Assembly: GCF_000718985.1 (NCBI RefSeq)
Contig: NZ_JODL01000002.1
Span: 62,001 to 126,000, forward strand
Length of the DNA stretch: 64,000 nucleotides
Direction of reading: 5' to 3'
Source: Streptomyces megasporus
Lineage (GTDB): Bacteria; Actinomycetota; Actinomycetes; Streptomycetales; Streptomycetaceae
This document shows positions 34,605 through 44,216 of the stretch, one piece after another (positions within the stretch are counted from its first letter, which is position 1; every line of letters starts with the position of its first letter). A program made the translations under genes and the position numbers. The notes beneath the pieces are model-generated. The model searched no databases and was not told the DNA's origin. It was given only the letters and a program-made list of their open reading frames with translations.

Positions 34605-34973
34605 GACGAGCCTCCCGTCCGGTCGATTGTTCGCGTGTGGTGTCCGCGTGGGCGCCGCGTTGCGGGTGCGGACGCGGCCTCACCGTCATCGTCGAGCGGC
34701 CCCGCCCGCCGGGACAGGGGCCGGACGGGGACCGGAGGCGGGACCTTCGGCCCCCACCGCCGCGGTACCACCGTGAGACGGTGGGGATGCGCCCGATCGG
34801 CGGGGGATTCGTCGGGGACGGCGAGCGCCCCGGCGGTCCGCGCACACGGCGGTCACCGGCCCCGCGGGCCCGGACGGCCCCCGAGGGGACAGGTGGCCCC
34901 GGGTCTTCCCGGGTACCCGAGGAGGCCCGGAGAGGAAGACGGCGGAGAGCCGCACCGAGTGTGGAGGTGTGTG
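34605..34973. other. 369-bp divergent control region in the DevR island
   Basis: Divergent space between the cNMP-binding gene and the universal stress gene. It holds the third DevR-like dyad (34740-34753) and several GC-rich short repeats. No coding sequence is supported. Confidence 0.5.
34740..34753. promoter_or_regulatory. Candidate DevR site between cNMP and Usp genes
   Basis: GGGACCTTCGGCCC has the GGGAC half of the mycobacterial DosR box and matches the dyad at devR at all but four positions. It lies 136 bp from one start and 221 bp from the other, so either promoter could use it. Confidence 0.4.
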
Positions 34974-35876
34974 ATGGCGCGTACGGTCACCGTGGGCGTG
35001 GACGGTTCGGGCGAGAGCCTGGCCGCCGCCGACTGGGCGGCCCGGGAGGCGCTGCGACGCGAGGTCCCGCTGAGGCTGGTCCACGTGCGGGAACCCGACC
35101 CCTTCACCCCTCCGGCCTCCTTCGCCGACCCCGAGACCCGGGAGCACTGGGCCCGCCGGATCCCGCGCGACGCGGCGAACGACCTGGCGGCCCGGCACCC
35201 GGGCCTGGAGATCGTCACCGACCAGCTCACCGGCCACGCCGCCGCGGTCCTCACCGATGTCGCCAAGGACGCCGAGCTGCTGGTCATCGGCACCCGAGGG
35301 CTGGGCGTCGTCGCCGGCTTCCTGGTCGGTTCCGTCGCCCTGAGCACCGTGGCCCGCGTGCCGTGCCCGGTCGTCCTGGTACGGGCCGGGACCACCGACG
35401 AGCACGCGCGGAAGGAGGGTGTCGGGGACGCCGCCGACCACGGCCCGTACCGCGACGTCGTCCTGGGCGCGGAGCTGTACCGGCCCAGCGACGAACTCTT
35501 CGCGTTCGCCTTCGACGTCGCCGCCCGGCGCGGCGCCGCGCTGCGGGTCGTCCACGGCTGGAACCCGCCGCTGGTCTACGGCATCGACCCCGTCGCCGTA
35601 GATCCCCGCATGGCCACGGAACTGGCCGAGGAGAGCGCCCGGACGCTGCGGGACGCGCTGCGCCCCTGGCGGGAGAGGCACCCCGACGTCGAGGTGCGGG
35701 CGGAGGCCGTGGTCGGCCGGCCCGCCCGCCTCCTGCTGGAGGCCGCCAAGGACGCCTCCCTGGTGGTCGTCGGCCGCCGCAAGCGCCGCTCCCCGGTGGG
35801 CTTCCGCGTCGGGCCGATCACCCACGCGGTCATGCAGCACGCGCCCGCGCCCGTCGCCGTCGTCCCGTACGACTGA
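34974..35876 (+). CDS. Tandem universal stress protein
   Basis: 300 residues with two Usp domains. Domain 1 (about 1-140): VTVGVDGSGESLAAADWAAR, and the ATP motif GTRGLGVVAGFLVGSVALST (Gx2Gx9GS). Domain 2 (about 155-300): AFAFDVAARRGAALRVVHGW, and GRRKRRSPVGFRVGPITHAV, a weaker ATP motif. Tandem Usp proteins are typical DosR/OsdR-controlled genes. ATG 34974 has GGAGGTGTGTG upstream; GTG 34971 would add one residue. Confidence 0.92.
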   Translation: MARTVTVGVDGSGESLAAADWAAREALRREVPLRLVHVREPDPFTPPASFADPETREHWARRIPRDAANDLAARHPGLEIVTDQLTGHAAAVLTDVAKDAELLVIGTRGLGVVAGFLVGSVALSTVARVPCPVVLVRAGTTDEHARKEGVGDAADHGPYRDVVLGAELYRPSDELFAFAFDVAARRGAALRVVHGWNPPLVYGIDPVAVDPRMATELAEESARTLRDALRPWRERHPDVEVRAEAVVGRPARLLLEAAKDASLVVVGRRKRRSPVGFRVGPITHAVMQHAPAPVAVVPYD

Positions 35877-35886
35877 CCACGGTCGG

Positions 35887-35926
35887 CGGTGCCCGGGGCG
35901 CGCCCGGCGGCCCGCCCCGGGCACCG
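35887..35926. terminator. Bidirectional terminator after the Usp gene
   Basis: CGGTGCCCGGGGCG (35887-35900) and CGCCCCGGGCACCG (35913-35926): perfect 14-bp stem, 12-nt loop, between convergent genes. Confidence 0.8.
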
Positions 35927-36024
35927 GCGGGCCGGTCTCGCGGGTCCTCCCGCCGCACCGCCGCCGTGAGACGCCGCCGTGAGACGCGGACGGGACGCCG
36001 ACGGGGCGCAGACGGGAGGGGAGG

Positions 36025-37239
36025 TCAGCGGATGTGCCGGCCGGAGATGGCGCGGGCGATGACCAGCCGCTGGATCTCGCTGGTTCCCTCGAAGATGGTG
36101 TAGATCTTCGCGTCCCGGTACATCCGCTCCACCGGGTGCTCCCGGCTGTATCCGGCGCCACCGAGGATCTGGACGGCCTTCTCCGTGGCGTTGACGGCCA
36201 GTTCGCCGGCGCGCAGCTTGGACATCGAGCCCTGGCCCGCGTCGAAGGCGCGACCGTTGCGGGCCATCCAGGCCGCCTGCCAGATCAGCAGGCGGACCGC
36301 CTCGATCTCGGTCCGCAGGTCGGCCAGGGCGAAGGCGATCGCCTGGTTCTCGACGATGGGCCGGCCGAAGGCCTCCCGCCCGCCCGCGTACTCCAGGGCG
36401 TACTCGTAGGCGGCGCGGGCGATGCCGAGCGCCTGCGCGCCCACGGTGGGACGGCTGACCTCGAAGGTCGCCATGGCGGCCTGGCCCTTGGCCCGGCCGC
36501 CCTCCCGGGCACGGGCGAGCCGGGCGTCCAGCTTCTCCTTCCCGCCCAGCAGACAGTGGCCCGGCACCCGGACCTCGTCCAGGAAGACGTCGGCGGTGTG
36601 CGAGGCCCGCAGCCCCAGCTTCTTGATCTTGCGGCCGCTCTCCAGCCCGGGGGTGCCGGGCGGGACGATGAACGCGGCCTGGCCGCGGGCGCCGAGCTCG
36701 GGCTCCACCGAGGCCACCACCACGTGGACGTTCGCGATGCCGCCGTTGGTGATCCACGCCTTCTGACCGCTGATCACCCACTCGTCCTTGGCCTCGTCCC
36801 AGCGGGCGCGGGTGCGCATGGCCGAGACGTCGGAGCCGGCGTCGGGTTCCGAGACGCAGAAGGCGGCGACCTTGGGGTCGTCCTCGTCGCCGAAGCACTG
36901 GGGGACCCATTCGGCGAGCTGGTCGGGGGTGCCGGAGGAGAAGATGCCCGCGACGGCGAGCGAGGTGCCGAACAGCGCCATGCCGATGCCGGCGTCACCC
37001 CAGAACAGTTCCTCGTTGGCGATCTGGAGGGACAGACCGGAGGGGTCGCCGTACATGTCGGCCAGGGACTCGAAGCCGTACAGGCCGATCCGGGCGGCCT
37101 CCCGGATGACGGGCCAGGGAGTCTCCTCCCTCTCGTCCCATTCGGCGGCGGCCGGGCGGACCACGTCGGCGGCGAAGCCGCGCACCCAGTCGCGCAGGTC
37201 CCTCTGTTCCTCGGTGAGGTCGAGCGAGAAGCCACTCAT
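36025..37239 (-). CDS. Acyl-CoA dehydrogenase
   Basis: 404 residues, full-length ACAD fold. AFCVSEPDAGSDVSAMRTRA is the flavin/substrate signature, QKAWITNGGIANVHVVVASV the middle beta-domain, and YSREHPVERMYRDAKIYTIF followed by EGTSEIQRLVIARAI the C-terminal helix with the catalytic Glu (FEGTSEIQ). It oxidises acyl-CoA to enoyl-CoA with FAD, passing electrons to ETF. It is the second gene of an operon begun by the SCP2 gene and probably controlled by the paired TetR sites. Confidence 0.93.
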   Translation of the reverse strand: MSGFSLDLTEEQRDLRDWVRGFAADVVRPAAAEWDEREETPWPVIREAARIGLYGFESLADMYGDPSGLSLQIANEELFWGDAGIGMALFGTSLAVAGIFSSGTPDQLAEWVPQCFGDEDDPKVAAFCVSEPDAGSDVSAMRTRARWDEAKDEWVISGQKAWITNGGIANVHVVVASVEPELGARGQAAFIVPPGTPGLESGRKIKKLGLRASHTADVFLDEVRVPGHCLLGGKEKLDARLARAREGGRAKGQAAMATFEVSRPTVGAQALGIARAAYEYALEYAGGREAFGRPIVENQAIAFALADLRTEIEAVRLLIWQAAWMARNGRAFDAGQGSMSKLRAGELAVNATEKAVQILGGAGYSREHPVERMYRDAKIYTIFEGTSEIQRLVIARAISGRHIR

Positions 37240-37295
37240 GCCGTCTCTTCCCTTGTCGCGTCCGTCGTCGTCCGTCGTCCGTGTGTCGGCGTTCC

Positions 37296-37757
37296 TCACG
37301 CCTTGGGGATGTCGAAGTACCGGGTCAGTCCGGAGGCCAGGCCGACGTCGCCGGCCAGCCGCAGCTTGCGGGTGATGAACATCGTCACCGGGTTGGCGTT
37401 GCCGGAGACGAGCCTGAGGAACTCGGCGTCGCCCAGGATCAGCGTGGTGCGCGGCTCGGCCTCGGTGCGCCCTTCGTGGACCGTGCACGTCCCGTCGGCG
37501 ATGGCGACGTCGTACACCACGTCGCTCTCCCCGGTGACCTTCCACCGGATCAGGGCGTCGAGCGAACCGGCGCTCTCCGGGCGGAACTGCCGCTCCATCC
37601 GCCGGAAGACCTCGCCGAGCACGCGCCGGCGCAGGTCGCCGCGCATGATCTCGTTGATCTCCTTGGTGGACAGGCCCTTGACGATCCGGGCGAACTCCTC
37701 GGGGGAGACGGCCGCGAAGTCGAGGGCGGCCAGCTCGTCCTTGACGCTGTCGGCCAT
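37296..37757 (-). CDS. SCP2 sterol-binding-domain protein
   Basis: 153 residues. DLRRRVLGEVFRRMERQF, IRWKVTGESDVVYDVAIADG and ILGDAEFLRLVSGNANPVTM then FITRKLRLAGDVGLASGL form the SCP2 lipid-binding fold. Such proteins may carry acyl-CoA or sterol substrates to adjacent enzymes. It precedes the acyl-CoA dehydrogenase by 56 bp and starts 16 bp from the operator pair. Confidence 0.9.
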   Translation of the reverse strand: MADSVKDELAALDFAAVSPEEFARIVKGLSTKEINEIMRGDLRRRVLGEVFRRMERQFRPESAGSLDALIRWKVTGESDVVYDVAIADGTCTVHEGRTEAEPRTTLILGDAEFLRLVSGNANPVTMFITRKLRLAGDVGLASGLTRYFDIPKA

Positions 37758-37773
37758 GGGGCACCCCTCAATT

Positions 37774-37805
37774 CTTACTCTGAAGTAAGTTTACCGGCGA
37801 GTAAG
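37774..37805. promoter_or_regulatory. Paired 16-bp operator, TetR/SCP2 divergent promoter
   Basis: Two abutting 16-mers, CTTACTCTGAAGTAAG (6-bp inverted arms) and TTTACCGGCGAGTAAG, fill the short gap between the divergent SCP2 and TetR genes. The same pair design recurs at 40785. The obvious candidate ligand is the TetR protein encoded from 37834. Confidence 0.75.
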
Positions 37806-37833
37806 ATTACGTGATGGTAGGTAGGCTGGCAAG

Positions 37834-38535
37834 GTGAGCGACAAGCGCAGGCGAAGGGTCCCCCGGCAGGTCCGGGAGCAGCAGATCATCGACATGGCGG
37901 TCCAGGTCTTCGCCAGGCGCGGATACCACCCCGCGTCGGTGGACGAGATCGCCGAACTGGCCGGAATCTCCAAGCCGATGGTCTACCTCTACCTCGACTC
38001 CAAGGAGGGCCTGTTCCTCGCGTGCCTGCGCCGCGAGGCAGAACGGCTGGTGGCCGCCTTCCGGAAGGCGGCGCGCGACGTCGGCCCCCCGGAACTGCGG
38101 CTGTGGGCGGGGCTGTCGGCGTTCTTCGCCTTCGTCACCGAACACCGGGACAGTTGGGTGGTGCTCCACCGGCAGACCTCGGAACTCAGCACGGCCATCA
38201 CCGCGGAGGTCGCCCGGGCCCGCCGCGCGGTCATGGCGGAGGTGACGGGCCTGGTCCGCGACGGCATCGCGGAGGCCACCGGATCGGTCCGACTCGGCGA
38301 CGAGGAGGCCGACTTCGTGGCGCACGTGCTGGTGGGCGCGGCGGACTCGCTCACCGACTGGATGGAGAGCCACCCCGACGAGACCCCCGAGCGGGTCACC
38401 CGACGCCTGATGAACATGGTGTGGGTGGGCATGCGCAACGTGCTCGGAGGGGAGTTCTGGGAGCCTCCGGAGCCGCCGCGGACCCCGGAGGCGCCCCCCT
38501 CCGAGGAGGCCGGGGAGGAGTCAACCGAGGGGTGA
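37834..38535 (+). CDS. TetR-family regulator of the lipid-degradation cluster
   Basis: 233 residues. HTH at about 13-55: VREQQIIDMAVQVFARRGYH, ASVDEIAELAGISKPMVYLY and LDSKEGLFLACLRREAERLV. The effector domain is helical (VLHRQTSELSTAITAEVARA, HVLVGAADSLTDWMESHPDE), and the tail is Pro/Glu-rich. GTG 37834. Expected to repress both divergent promoters carrying the paired 16-mers until an acyl-CoA-type ligand binds. Its 3' end overlaps the convergent MaoC gene by 15 bp. Confidence 0.9.
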   Translation: MSDKRRRRVPRQVREQQIIDMAVQVFARRGYHPASVDEIAELAGISKPMVYLYLDSKEGLFLACLRREAERLVAAFRKAARDVGPPELRLWAGLSAFFAFVTEHRDSWVVLHRQTSELSTAITAEVARARRAVMAEVTGLVRDGIAEATGSVRLGDEEADFVAHVLVGAADSLTDWMESHPDETPERVTRRLMNMVWVGMRNVLGGEFWEPPEPPRTPEAPPSEEAGEESTEG

Positions 38536-39426
38536 CACCTCGCCGCGCAGGTGCTCGCGCGCCCCGTCGTCCCCCCGCAGCCCGAACTCCCAACCGGCGC
38601 CGGACCGGGCGGCGGTGAGGCGCACCCGCGCGGGCAGCAGGACCGGCGCCCGGAAGGAGACGTCCACCCGGTAGGCGTCGGGAAGACGGTCCTCCAGCGC
38701 CGCCAGGGCGCGGGCCTTGGTCCACATGCCGTGCGCGATGGCGCGGGGAAAGCCGAAGAGACGCGCGGCCACCGGGTGGAGGTGGATGGGGTTGCGGTCG
38801 CCCGAGACGGCGGCGTAGCGGCGTCCCGCCGAGCCGGGCACCTCCCACCGCTCGTCCAGGACCGGCTCGCCCGCCCGTCGGGGGCCGCCGGCGGAGACGT
38901 CGGCGCGCGGTCGGGAGCCCTCCGCGGCACGCTCGCGGTGGAGGTAGGTGCTGACGGACCGCCAGACCGGGACGGAACCGTCGTCGGCCTCGGCGACCAC
39001 GTCGAAGGCGGTGCCCTTCGGGTGCGGGCGCGACCGGTCGGCCCACACCCGGTAGGTGAGCCGCTCCCCGGCCTCCACCGGCCGCAGCCGCTCGATCCGG
39101 TTGGCGATGTGGACCAGGCCGAGCAGCGGCAGGGGGAAGTCCCGGGCGGTCATCAGCGACATGGCCAGGGGGAAGGCGACGATGTGCGGATACGTCACCG
39201 GCAGGCGGGAGGAGTCCGCGAAACCGCAGACGTCCGCGTAGCGGCGCAACCGGACCGGATCGGCCGCCACATCGCGCAGCACCAGCCGCCGCGCCGGGAC
39301 CGGGCCCTCGCCGCGCCGGGACAGCAGGGCACGGACGTACAGGGACACCGTGCCGGGAGCCGACGGCAGCTCCCGCGTCTCCGGCTCCCCGGTGCTCCCG
39401 TTCTCCGGGTTTCCCACGATCCTCAC
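38521..39426 (-). CDS. MaoC-type 3-hydroxyacyl-thioester dehydratase (HtdX-like)
   Basis: 301 residues, a double-hotdog MaoC protein. The N-terminal hotdog has lost the catalytic motif ([20 protein letters not shown]), while the C-terminal one keeps [30 protein letters not shown] (hydratase 2 motif with Asp and His). It hydrates enoyl-thioesters. GTG 39426 overlaps the fabG stop in a GTGA junction, so translation is coupled. The order fabG4-like gene then MaoC gene mirrors mycobacterial fabG4-htdX. Confidence 0.88.
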   Translation of the reverse strand: MRIVGNPENGSTGEPETRELPSAPGTVSLYVRALLSRRGEGPVPARRLVLRDVAADPVRLRRYADVCGFADSSRLPVTYPHIVAFPLAMSLMTARDFPLPLLGLVHIANRIERLRPVEAGERLTYRVWADRSRPHPKGTAFDVVAEADDGSVPVWRSVSTYLHRERAAEGSRPRADVSAGGPRRAGEPVLDERWEVPGSAGRRYAAVSGDRNPIHLHPVAARLFGFPRAIAHGMWTKARALAALEDRLPDAYRVDVSFRAPVLLPARVRLTAARSGAGWEFGLRGDDGAREHLRGEVSPLG

Positions 39427-40775
39427 GCTCCCAGCAGGGACTGGCCGCACACGCGCAGCACCTGACCGTTGACCCCACCGCTGCCGGGCGAGGCGAACCA
39501 GGCGATGGCCTCGGCCACGTCGACGGGCAGACCGCCCTGCCTGAGGCTGTTCATACGGCGACCTGCCTCCCTGACGAACAGCGGTATCGCCGCCGTCATC
39601 CTCGTCTCGATGAAACCCGGGGCCACGGCGTTGACGGTGATCCCGCGCTCGGCCGCCGTCGGCGCCAGGGCCTGGACCAGACCGATCAGACCGGCCTTGC
39701 TCGCCGCGTAGTTGGTCTGCCCCACGTTGCCGGCGATGCCGCTCATGGAGGAGGTGCACACGATCCGGCCGCCCTCGCGCAGCACGGGTTCGCCGGAGTC
39801 GTCGGGGGCCAACAGGCGTTCCGTCACGCGCTCCACGGCGGTGAGGTTGACCGACAGCACGGCGTCCCAGCGGTCGGCGTCCATCCGGCCCAGGGTCTTG
39901 TCGCGGGTGATGCCCGCGTTGTGCACCATCACGTCCAGCCCGCCGTGGCGTTCGCGCAGGTGGGCCACGAGGGTGTCGCCGGCGTCGGCGGCGGTGACGT
40001 CCAGCGGCAGCGCGTCCCCGCCGACCCGCTCCGCCACCGCGCGCAGCTCCGCCGCCTGGCCGGGGACGTCCAGGCAGACCACCGTCGCCCCGTCCCGGGC
40101 CAGGGTCTCGGCCACCACCTCGCCGATGCCCCGCGCGGCGCCGGTGACCACGGCGACCCTGCCGTCCAGCGGACGCTCCCAGTCGGCCGGGACGCCGGCC
40201 GGGCCGACGGGCTCGGCGACGCGCACCACCTGGCCGGAGACGTAGGCCGAGCGGGCCGAGAGGGCGAACCGCACGGTGGACTCCACGGCCCCCTCCGCGC
40301 CCGGCGCGACGAGCAGCAGGTGCGCGGTCGCCCCGCGCCGCAGCTCCTTGCCGACCGAGCGGACGAAGCCCTCCAGCGCGTGCTGGGCGGCGGCCTCCCG
40401 TGCGTCACGGGCCAGTTCGGGCGGGGTGCCGACGACCACCACCCGACCGCAGGGGGCGAGGGAGCGGACGCGCGGGTGGAAGAAGGCGTGCAGGGCGCGC
40501 AGTCGGGTGCTGTCGTTGATGCCGGTCGCGTCGAAGACCAGCGCGGCGGGGGACTCGTCCGCGCCGGCGCGCTCGGCGGACGGCAGGGACGCGACCAGCT
40601 CGCGCAGCGGCTCGGTCAGCCGGCCGCCGTCGGCGCCGTCCACGACGACGGGACCGGACAGAACGGGACGGCCCGGACGGTGACGTTCGAGGTTCTCCGG
40701 GCGTGGCAGGCCCAGCCGCTTGGCGAGGAAGGCGCCGGGACCGGAGGACGTCAGTTTCCGGTAGCGATCGACCAT
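39423..40775 (-). CDS. fabG4: Long-form 3-oxoacyl reductase (FabG4-type SDR)
   Basis: 450 residues: an N-terminal degenerate Rossmann domain of about 200 residues, then an SDR domain with [20 protein letters not shown] (cofactor), [16 protein letters not shown] (NNAG-like), [27 protein letters not shown] (Ser-Tyr-x3-Lys) and [14 protein letters not shown]. This is the HMwFabG/FabG4 arrangement that reduces or oxidises long 3-oxoacyl-CoA with NAD(H). ATG 40775 has AAGGAG; the ribosome site touches the operator. Confidence 0.9.
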   Translation of the reverse strand: MVDRYRKLTSSGPGAFLAKRLGLPRPENLERHRPGRPVLSGPVVVDGADGGRLTEPLRELVASLPSAERAGADESPAALVFDATGINDSTRLRALHAFFHPRVRSLAPCGRVVVVGTPPELARDAREAAAQHALEGFVRSVGKELRRGATAHLLLVAPGAEGAVESTVRFALSARSAYVSGQVVRVAEPVGPAGVPADWERPLDGRVAVVTGAARGIGEVVAETLARDGATVVCLDVPGQAAELRAVAERVGGDALPLDVTAADAGDTLVAHLRERHGGLDVMVHNAGITRDKTLGRMDADRWDAVLSVNLTAVERVTERLLAPDDSGEPVLREGGRIVCTSSMSGIAGNVGQTNYAASKAGLIGLVQALAPTAAERGITVNAVAPGFIETRMTAAIPLFVREAGRRMNSLRQGGLPVDVAEAIAWFASPGSGGVNGQVLRVCGQSLLGA

Positions 40776-40784
40776 TGATTTCTC

Positions 40785-40816
40785 CTTACGCATGAGTAAG
40801 TTTACTCCGAAGTAAG
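40785..40816. promoter_or_regulatory. Paired 16-bp operator, fabG4/thiolase divergent promoter
   Basis: CTTACGCATGAGTAAG directly followed by TTTACTCCGAAGTAAG. Same lengths, same order (CTTAC unit then TTTAC unit) and same abutting spacing as 37774-37805, indicating one regulator for both divergons. Confidence 0.75.
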
Positions 40817-40847
40817 TAGAGGGTTCCTACCACAGGGAGTGGTGGCC

Positions 40848-42164
40848 ATGGCAACGGTCGGGCGTCGCGTCGCGATCATCGGAAGCAACCGCATCCCCTT
40901 TGCCCGGGCGGACGGCCCCTACGCCACCGCCTCGAACCAGGAGATGCTCGCCGCCGCGCTCGCCGGCCTGATCGACCGGTACGACCTGCGCGGCGAACTG
41001 CTGGGGGAGTTCGTGGCGGGCGCGGTGCTCAAGCACAGCCGGGACTTCAACCTGGCCCGGGAGGTGGTCCTCGGCAGCGAGTTGGACCGCCGCACCCCCG
41101 CCTACGACCTCCAACAGGCCTGCGGCACCGGCCTGGAGGCCGTCATCCTCGTCGCCAACAAGATCGCCCTGGGACAGATCGACTGCGGCGTCGCCGGCGG
41201 CGTGGACACCGCCAGCGACGCACCGCTGGGCGTCAACGACGACCTGCGCAGACTGCTGCTGAAGGCCCGTCGGGCCCGCACCCTCCCCAAGCGGCTGGCC
41301 GCCCTGGCGGGCCTGCGCCCCGGACACGTCGTCCCCGACATCCCCCGCAACGCCGAACCGCGCACCGGCCTGTCGATGGGCGAGCACGCCGCCCGCACCG
41401 CCGCCGAGTGGGGCATCTCCCGCGCCGACCAGGACGCCCTGGCGGCGACCAGCCACCAGCGCCTGGCGGCGGCCTGGGACCGCGGCTTCCTCGACGACCT
41501 GGTGACCCCCTTCCGGGGGCTGGAACGCGACCAGAACCTGCGCCCGGACAGCACCGTGGAGAAACTCGCCCGCCTCAAGCCGGTCTTCGGCAAGGGCGAG
41601 GGCGCGACCATGACCGCGGGCAACTCCACCCCGCTGACCGACGGCGCCTCCACGGTGCTGCTGGCGAGCGAGGAGTGGGCCGCCGAACACGGCCTGCCGG
41701 TACTGGCCTGGATCACCCACTCCCGCACCGCCGCGGTCGACTTCGTCGACGGTCCCGACGGACTGCTGATGGCACCGGTGTACGCCGTCCCCGAACTGCT
41801 GAAGGCGGCCGGCCTGAACCTCGGCGACCTCGACCTCTACGAGATCCACGAGGCGTTCGCCTCCCAGGTGCTGGCCACCCTGGCCGCCTGGGAGGACGAG
41901 GACTTCTGCACCCGTCGCCTGGGCCTTTCCGGACCGCTGGGCAGCGTCGACCGGGACCGGCTCAACGTCACCGGCTCGTCCCTCGCCGCCGGACACCCCT
42001 TCGCCGCCACCGGCGGACGGATCGTGGGCACCCTCGCGAAGCTGCTGCACGAGAAGGCCGCGGAACGCGGCGGCCCGGCCGACGACGGCACGACGACCGT
42101 CCGCGGCCTGATCTCCATCTGCGCCGCCGGCGGCCAGGGAGTGACCGCCCTCCTCGAACGCTGA
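40848..42164 (+). CDS. fadA: Acetyl-CoA C-acyltransferase (FadA2-like thiolase)
   Basis: 438 residues, thiolase fold. AYDLQQACGTGLEAVILVAN holds the acylated Cys, LYEIHEAFASQVLATLAAWE the first His-containing block (usually NEAF; here HEAF), and SSLAAGHPFAATGGRIVGTL with ISICAAGGQGVTALLER the C-terminal His and Cys. It cleaves 3-oxoacyl-CoA. It is divergent from fabG4 and shares the operator pair with it. ATG 40848 is nine bases after GGGAG. Confidence 0.9.
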   Translation: MATVGRRVAIIGSNRIPFARADGPYATASNQEMLAAALAGLIDRYDLRGELLGEFVAGAVLKHSRDFNLAREVVLGSELDRRTPAYDLQQACGTGLEAVILVANKIALGQIDCGVAGGVDTASDAPLGVNDDLRRLLLKARRARTLPKRLAALAGLRPGHVVPDIPRNAEPRTGLSMGEHAARTAAEWGISRADQDALAATSHQRLAAAWDRGFLDDLVTPFRGLERDQNLRPDSTVEKLARLKPVFGKGEGATMTAGNSTPLTDGASTVLLASEEWAAEHGLPVLAWITHSRTAAVDFVDGPDGLLMAPVYAVPELLKAAGLNLGDLDLYEIHEAFASQVLATLAAWEDEDFCTRRLGLSGPLGSVDRDRLNVTGSSLAAGHPFAATGGRIVGTLAKLLHEKAAERGGPADDGTTTVRGLISICAAGGQGVTALLER

Positions 42165-42253
42165 CCCCCCGACCACCCCACGCCCACCCCCCACACCCGC
42201 CCACCCATCCCCTACACCGGCCAGTCCTCCCCACCCGTGAACAGGAGCCGACC

Positions 42254-44170
42254 ATGGGCGTACGCAAGGACCTGAAGAGGGCGAAGAAGCGCGGCGATCT
42301 CGCCGACCGCGTGACGGTGGAGGTGATCCGGGAAGGCGGCGTCGTCCGCGAGGCCCGGGCCTCCTGGCGCACCCCGCCGCCCACCACCCCGGGCACCACC
42401 GCCGACATCCCCTTCACCAACGCCGAACAGGCCCCCGACGCGGTGGTCCTCAGGCGCAAGGAGGCCGGTGCGTGGCGGCCGGTCACCGCCGCGGCCTTCG
42501 CCCGCGAGGTGACCGGCGTGGCCAAGGGACTGATCGCCGCCGGACTCCGACCCGGCGACCGGGTCGCCCTGATGTCCCGCACCCGCTACGAGTGGGAACT
42601 GCTCGACTTCGCCACCTGGGCGGCGGGCGGACAGACCGTGCCGATCTACCCCACCTCGTCCGCCGAGCAGGTCGAGTGGATCCTGCGGGACTCCGGCGCC
42701 CGCTTCCTGGTGGTCGAGACCGACGAGCACGCCGTCACCGCCGCGTCCGCCGCGGTGTCCCTCCCCGAACCGCCGCGCACCTGGCGGATCGACGCCGGTG
42801 CCGTCTCCCACCTGACCGACCTGGGACGGAACGTGGCCGACGAGGAGGTGACCGAGCGCCGCGCGGGCCTCACCGCCGACACCCCCGCCACCATCTGCTA
42901 CACCTCCGGCACCACCGGCCGCCCCAAGGGCTGCGTGCTCACCCACGGCAACCTCCGGGCCGAGGCGCTCAACACCGTCCAACTGCTGCACCCGGTGTTC
43001 GAGGAGGTCACCGACCGGACGGCGTCCACCCTGCTGTTCCTGCCGCTGGCCCACATCCTGGGCCGCACCATCCAGATCGCCTGCCTCCAGGCGCGCATCG
43101 AACTCGGCCACTGCCCCAGCATCAAACCCGACGAACTGCGGCCGGAGTTGAAGAACTTCAGGCCCACCTTCGTCGTCGGGGTGCCCTACCTCTTCGAGAA
43201 GATCCACGACACCGGACGGGCCACGGCCGAGAAGATCGGCCGCGGCGCCTCCTTCGAACGCGCCGACCGCATCGCGGTGCGCTACGGCGAGGCGTTCATG
43301 GAGACGTTCCGCGGTCGCCCCGGACCCGACCTCAAACTCCGCCTGGCCCGGGGCCTGTACGACCTGCTGGTCTACCGGCGCGTCCGCAAGGAACTCGGCG
43401 GCAGACTCCACTACGCCATCAGCGGCGGCTCCCCCCTGGACCGCCGGCTCAACCTGTTCTTCGCCGCCTGCGGCATCATCGTCTACGAGGGCTACGGCCT
43501 GACCGAGACCACCGCCGCAGCCACCCTCGTCCCGCCCCTGGACCCGCGCCCCGGCACGGTGGGCCGGCCCATTCCCGGCACCGCCGTGCGGATCGCCGAC
43601 GACGGCGAGGTGCTGATCAAGGGCGGCATCGTCTTCACCTCGTACCGGAACAACCCCGAGGCCACCGAGAAGGCCCTCAAGGACGGCTGGTTCGCCACCG
43701 GCGACCTCGGTTCCCTGGACGAGGACGGCTACCTGACCATCACCGGCCGCAAGAAGGACATCCTGGTCACCTCCGGCGGCAAGAACGTCTCCCCGAGCGT
43801 GCTGGAGGACCGGCTGCGCAGCCGCCCGCTCATCGGCCAGTGCATGGTGGTCGGCGACAACCGCCCCTTCGTCGCCGCCCTGATCACCCTCGAAGCCGAA
43901 GCCCTGGCGCACTGGCTGGCGGTGCGCAAACGCCCCGCCGACACCCCCTTCGCCGAACTGGAGAACGACCCCGAACTCCTCGCCGCCGTCCAGAACGCCG
44001 TGGACTACGCCAACGAGGCGGTCTCCAGAGCCGAGTCGATCCGAGCGTTCCGCCTGATCGAAGGGGAGTTCACCGAGGAGAACGGCCTGTTGACGCCATC
44101 GCTGAAGATCAAGCGGCATGCCGTGACGGCCGCGTACGCGGACCGGATCGACGCCCTCTACGACCGGTGA
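42254..44170 (+). CDS. fadD: Long-chain acyl-CoA synthetase
   Basis: 638 residues, ANL family. [20 protein letters not shown] (P-loop), [20 protein letters not shown] (A5), [20 protein letters not shown] (A7), [20 protein letters not shown] (A8), and a C-terminal SLKIKRHAV with the catalytic Lys. The first 45 residues are a basic extension ([20 protein letters not shown]). It is 89 bp after the thiolase gene and probably in its operon, supplying acyl-CoA to this beta-oxidation set. Confidence 0.92.
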   Translation: MGVRKDLKRAKKRGDLADRVTVEVIREGGVVREARASWRTPPPTTPGTTADIPFTNAEQAPDAVVLRRKEAGAWRPVTAAAFAREVTGVAKGLIAAGLRPGDRVALMSRTRYEWELLDFATWAAGGQTVPIYPTSSAEQVEWILRDSGARFLVVETDEHAVTAASAAVSLPEPPRTWRIDAGAVSHLTDLGRNVADEEVTERRAGLTADTPATICYTSGTTGRPKGCVLTHGNLRAEALNTVQLLHPVFEEVTDRTASTLLFLPLAHILGRTIQIACLQARIELGHCPSIKPDELRPELKNFRPTFVVGVPYLFEKIHDTGRATAEKIGRGASFERADRIAVRYGEAFMETFRGRPGPDLKLRLARGLYDLLVYRRVRKELGGRLHYAISGGSPLDRRLNLFFAACGIIVYEGYGLTETTAAATLVPPLDPRPGTVGRPIPGTAVRIADDGEVLIKGGIVFTSYRNNPEATEKALKDGWFATGDLGSLDEDGYLTITGRKKDILVTSGGKNVSPSVLEDRLRSRPLIGQCMVVGDNRPFVAALITLEAEALAHWLAVRKRPADTPFAELENDPELLAAVQNAVDYANEAVSRAESIRAFRLIEGEFTEENGLLTPSLKIKRHAVTAAYADRIDALYDR

Positions 44171-44216
44171 CGCGCCGAACAGGCCGGCGCGCGGAGCGGA
44201 CGAGGAGGTCTGCGCC

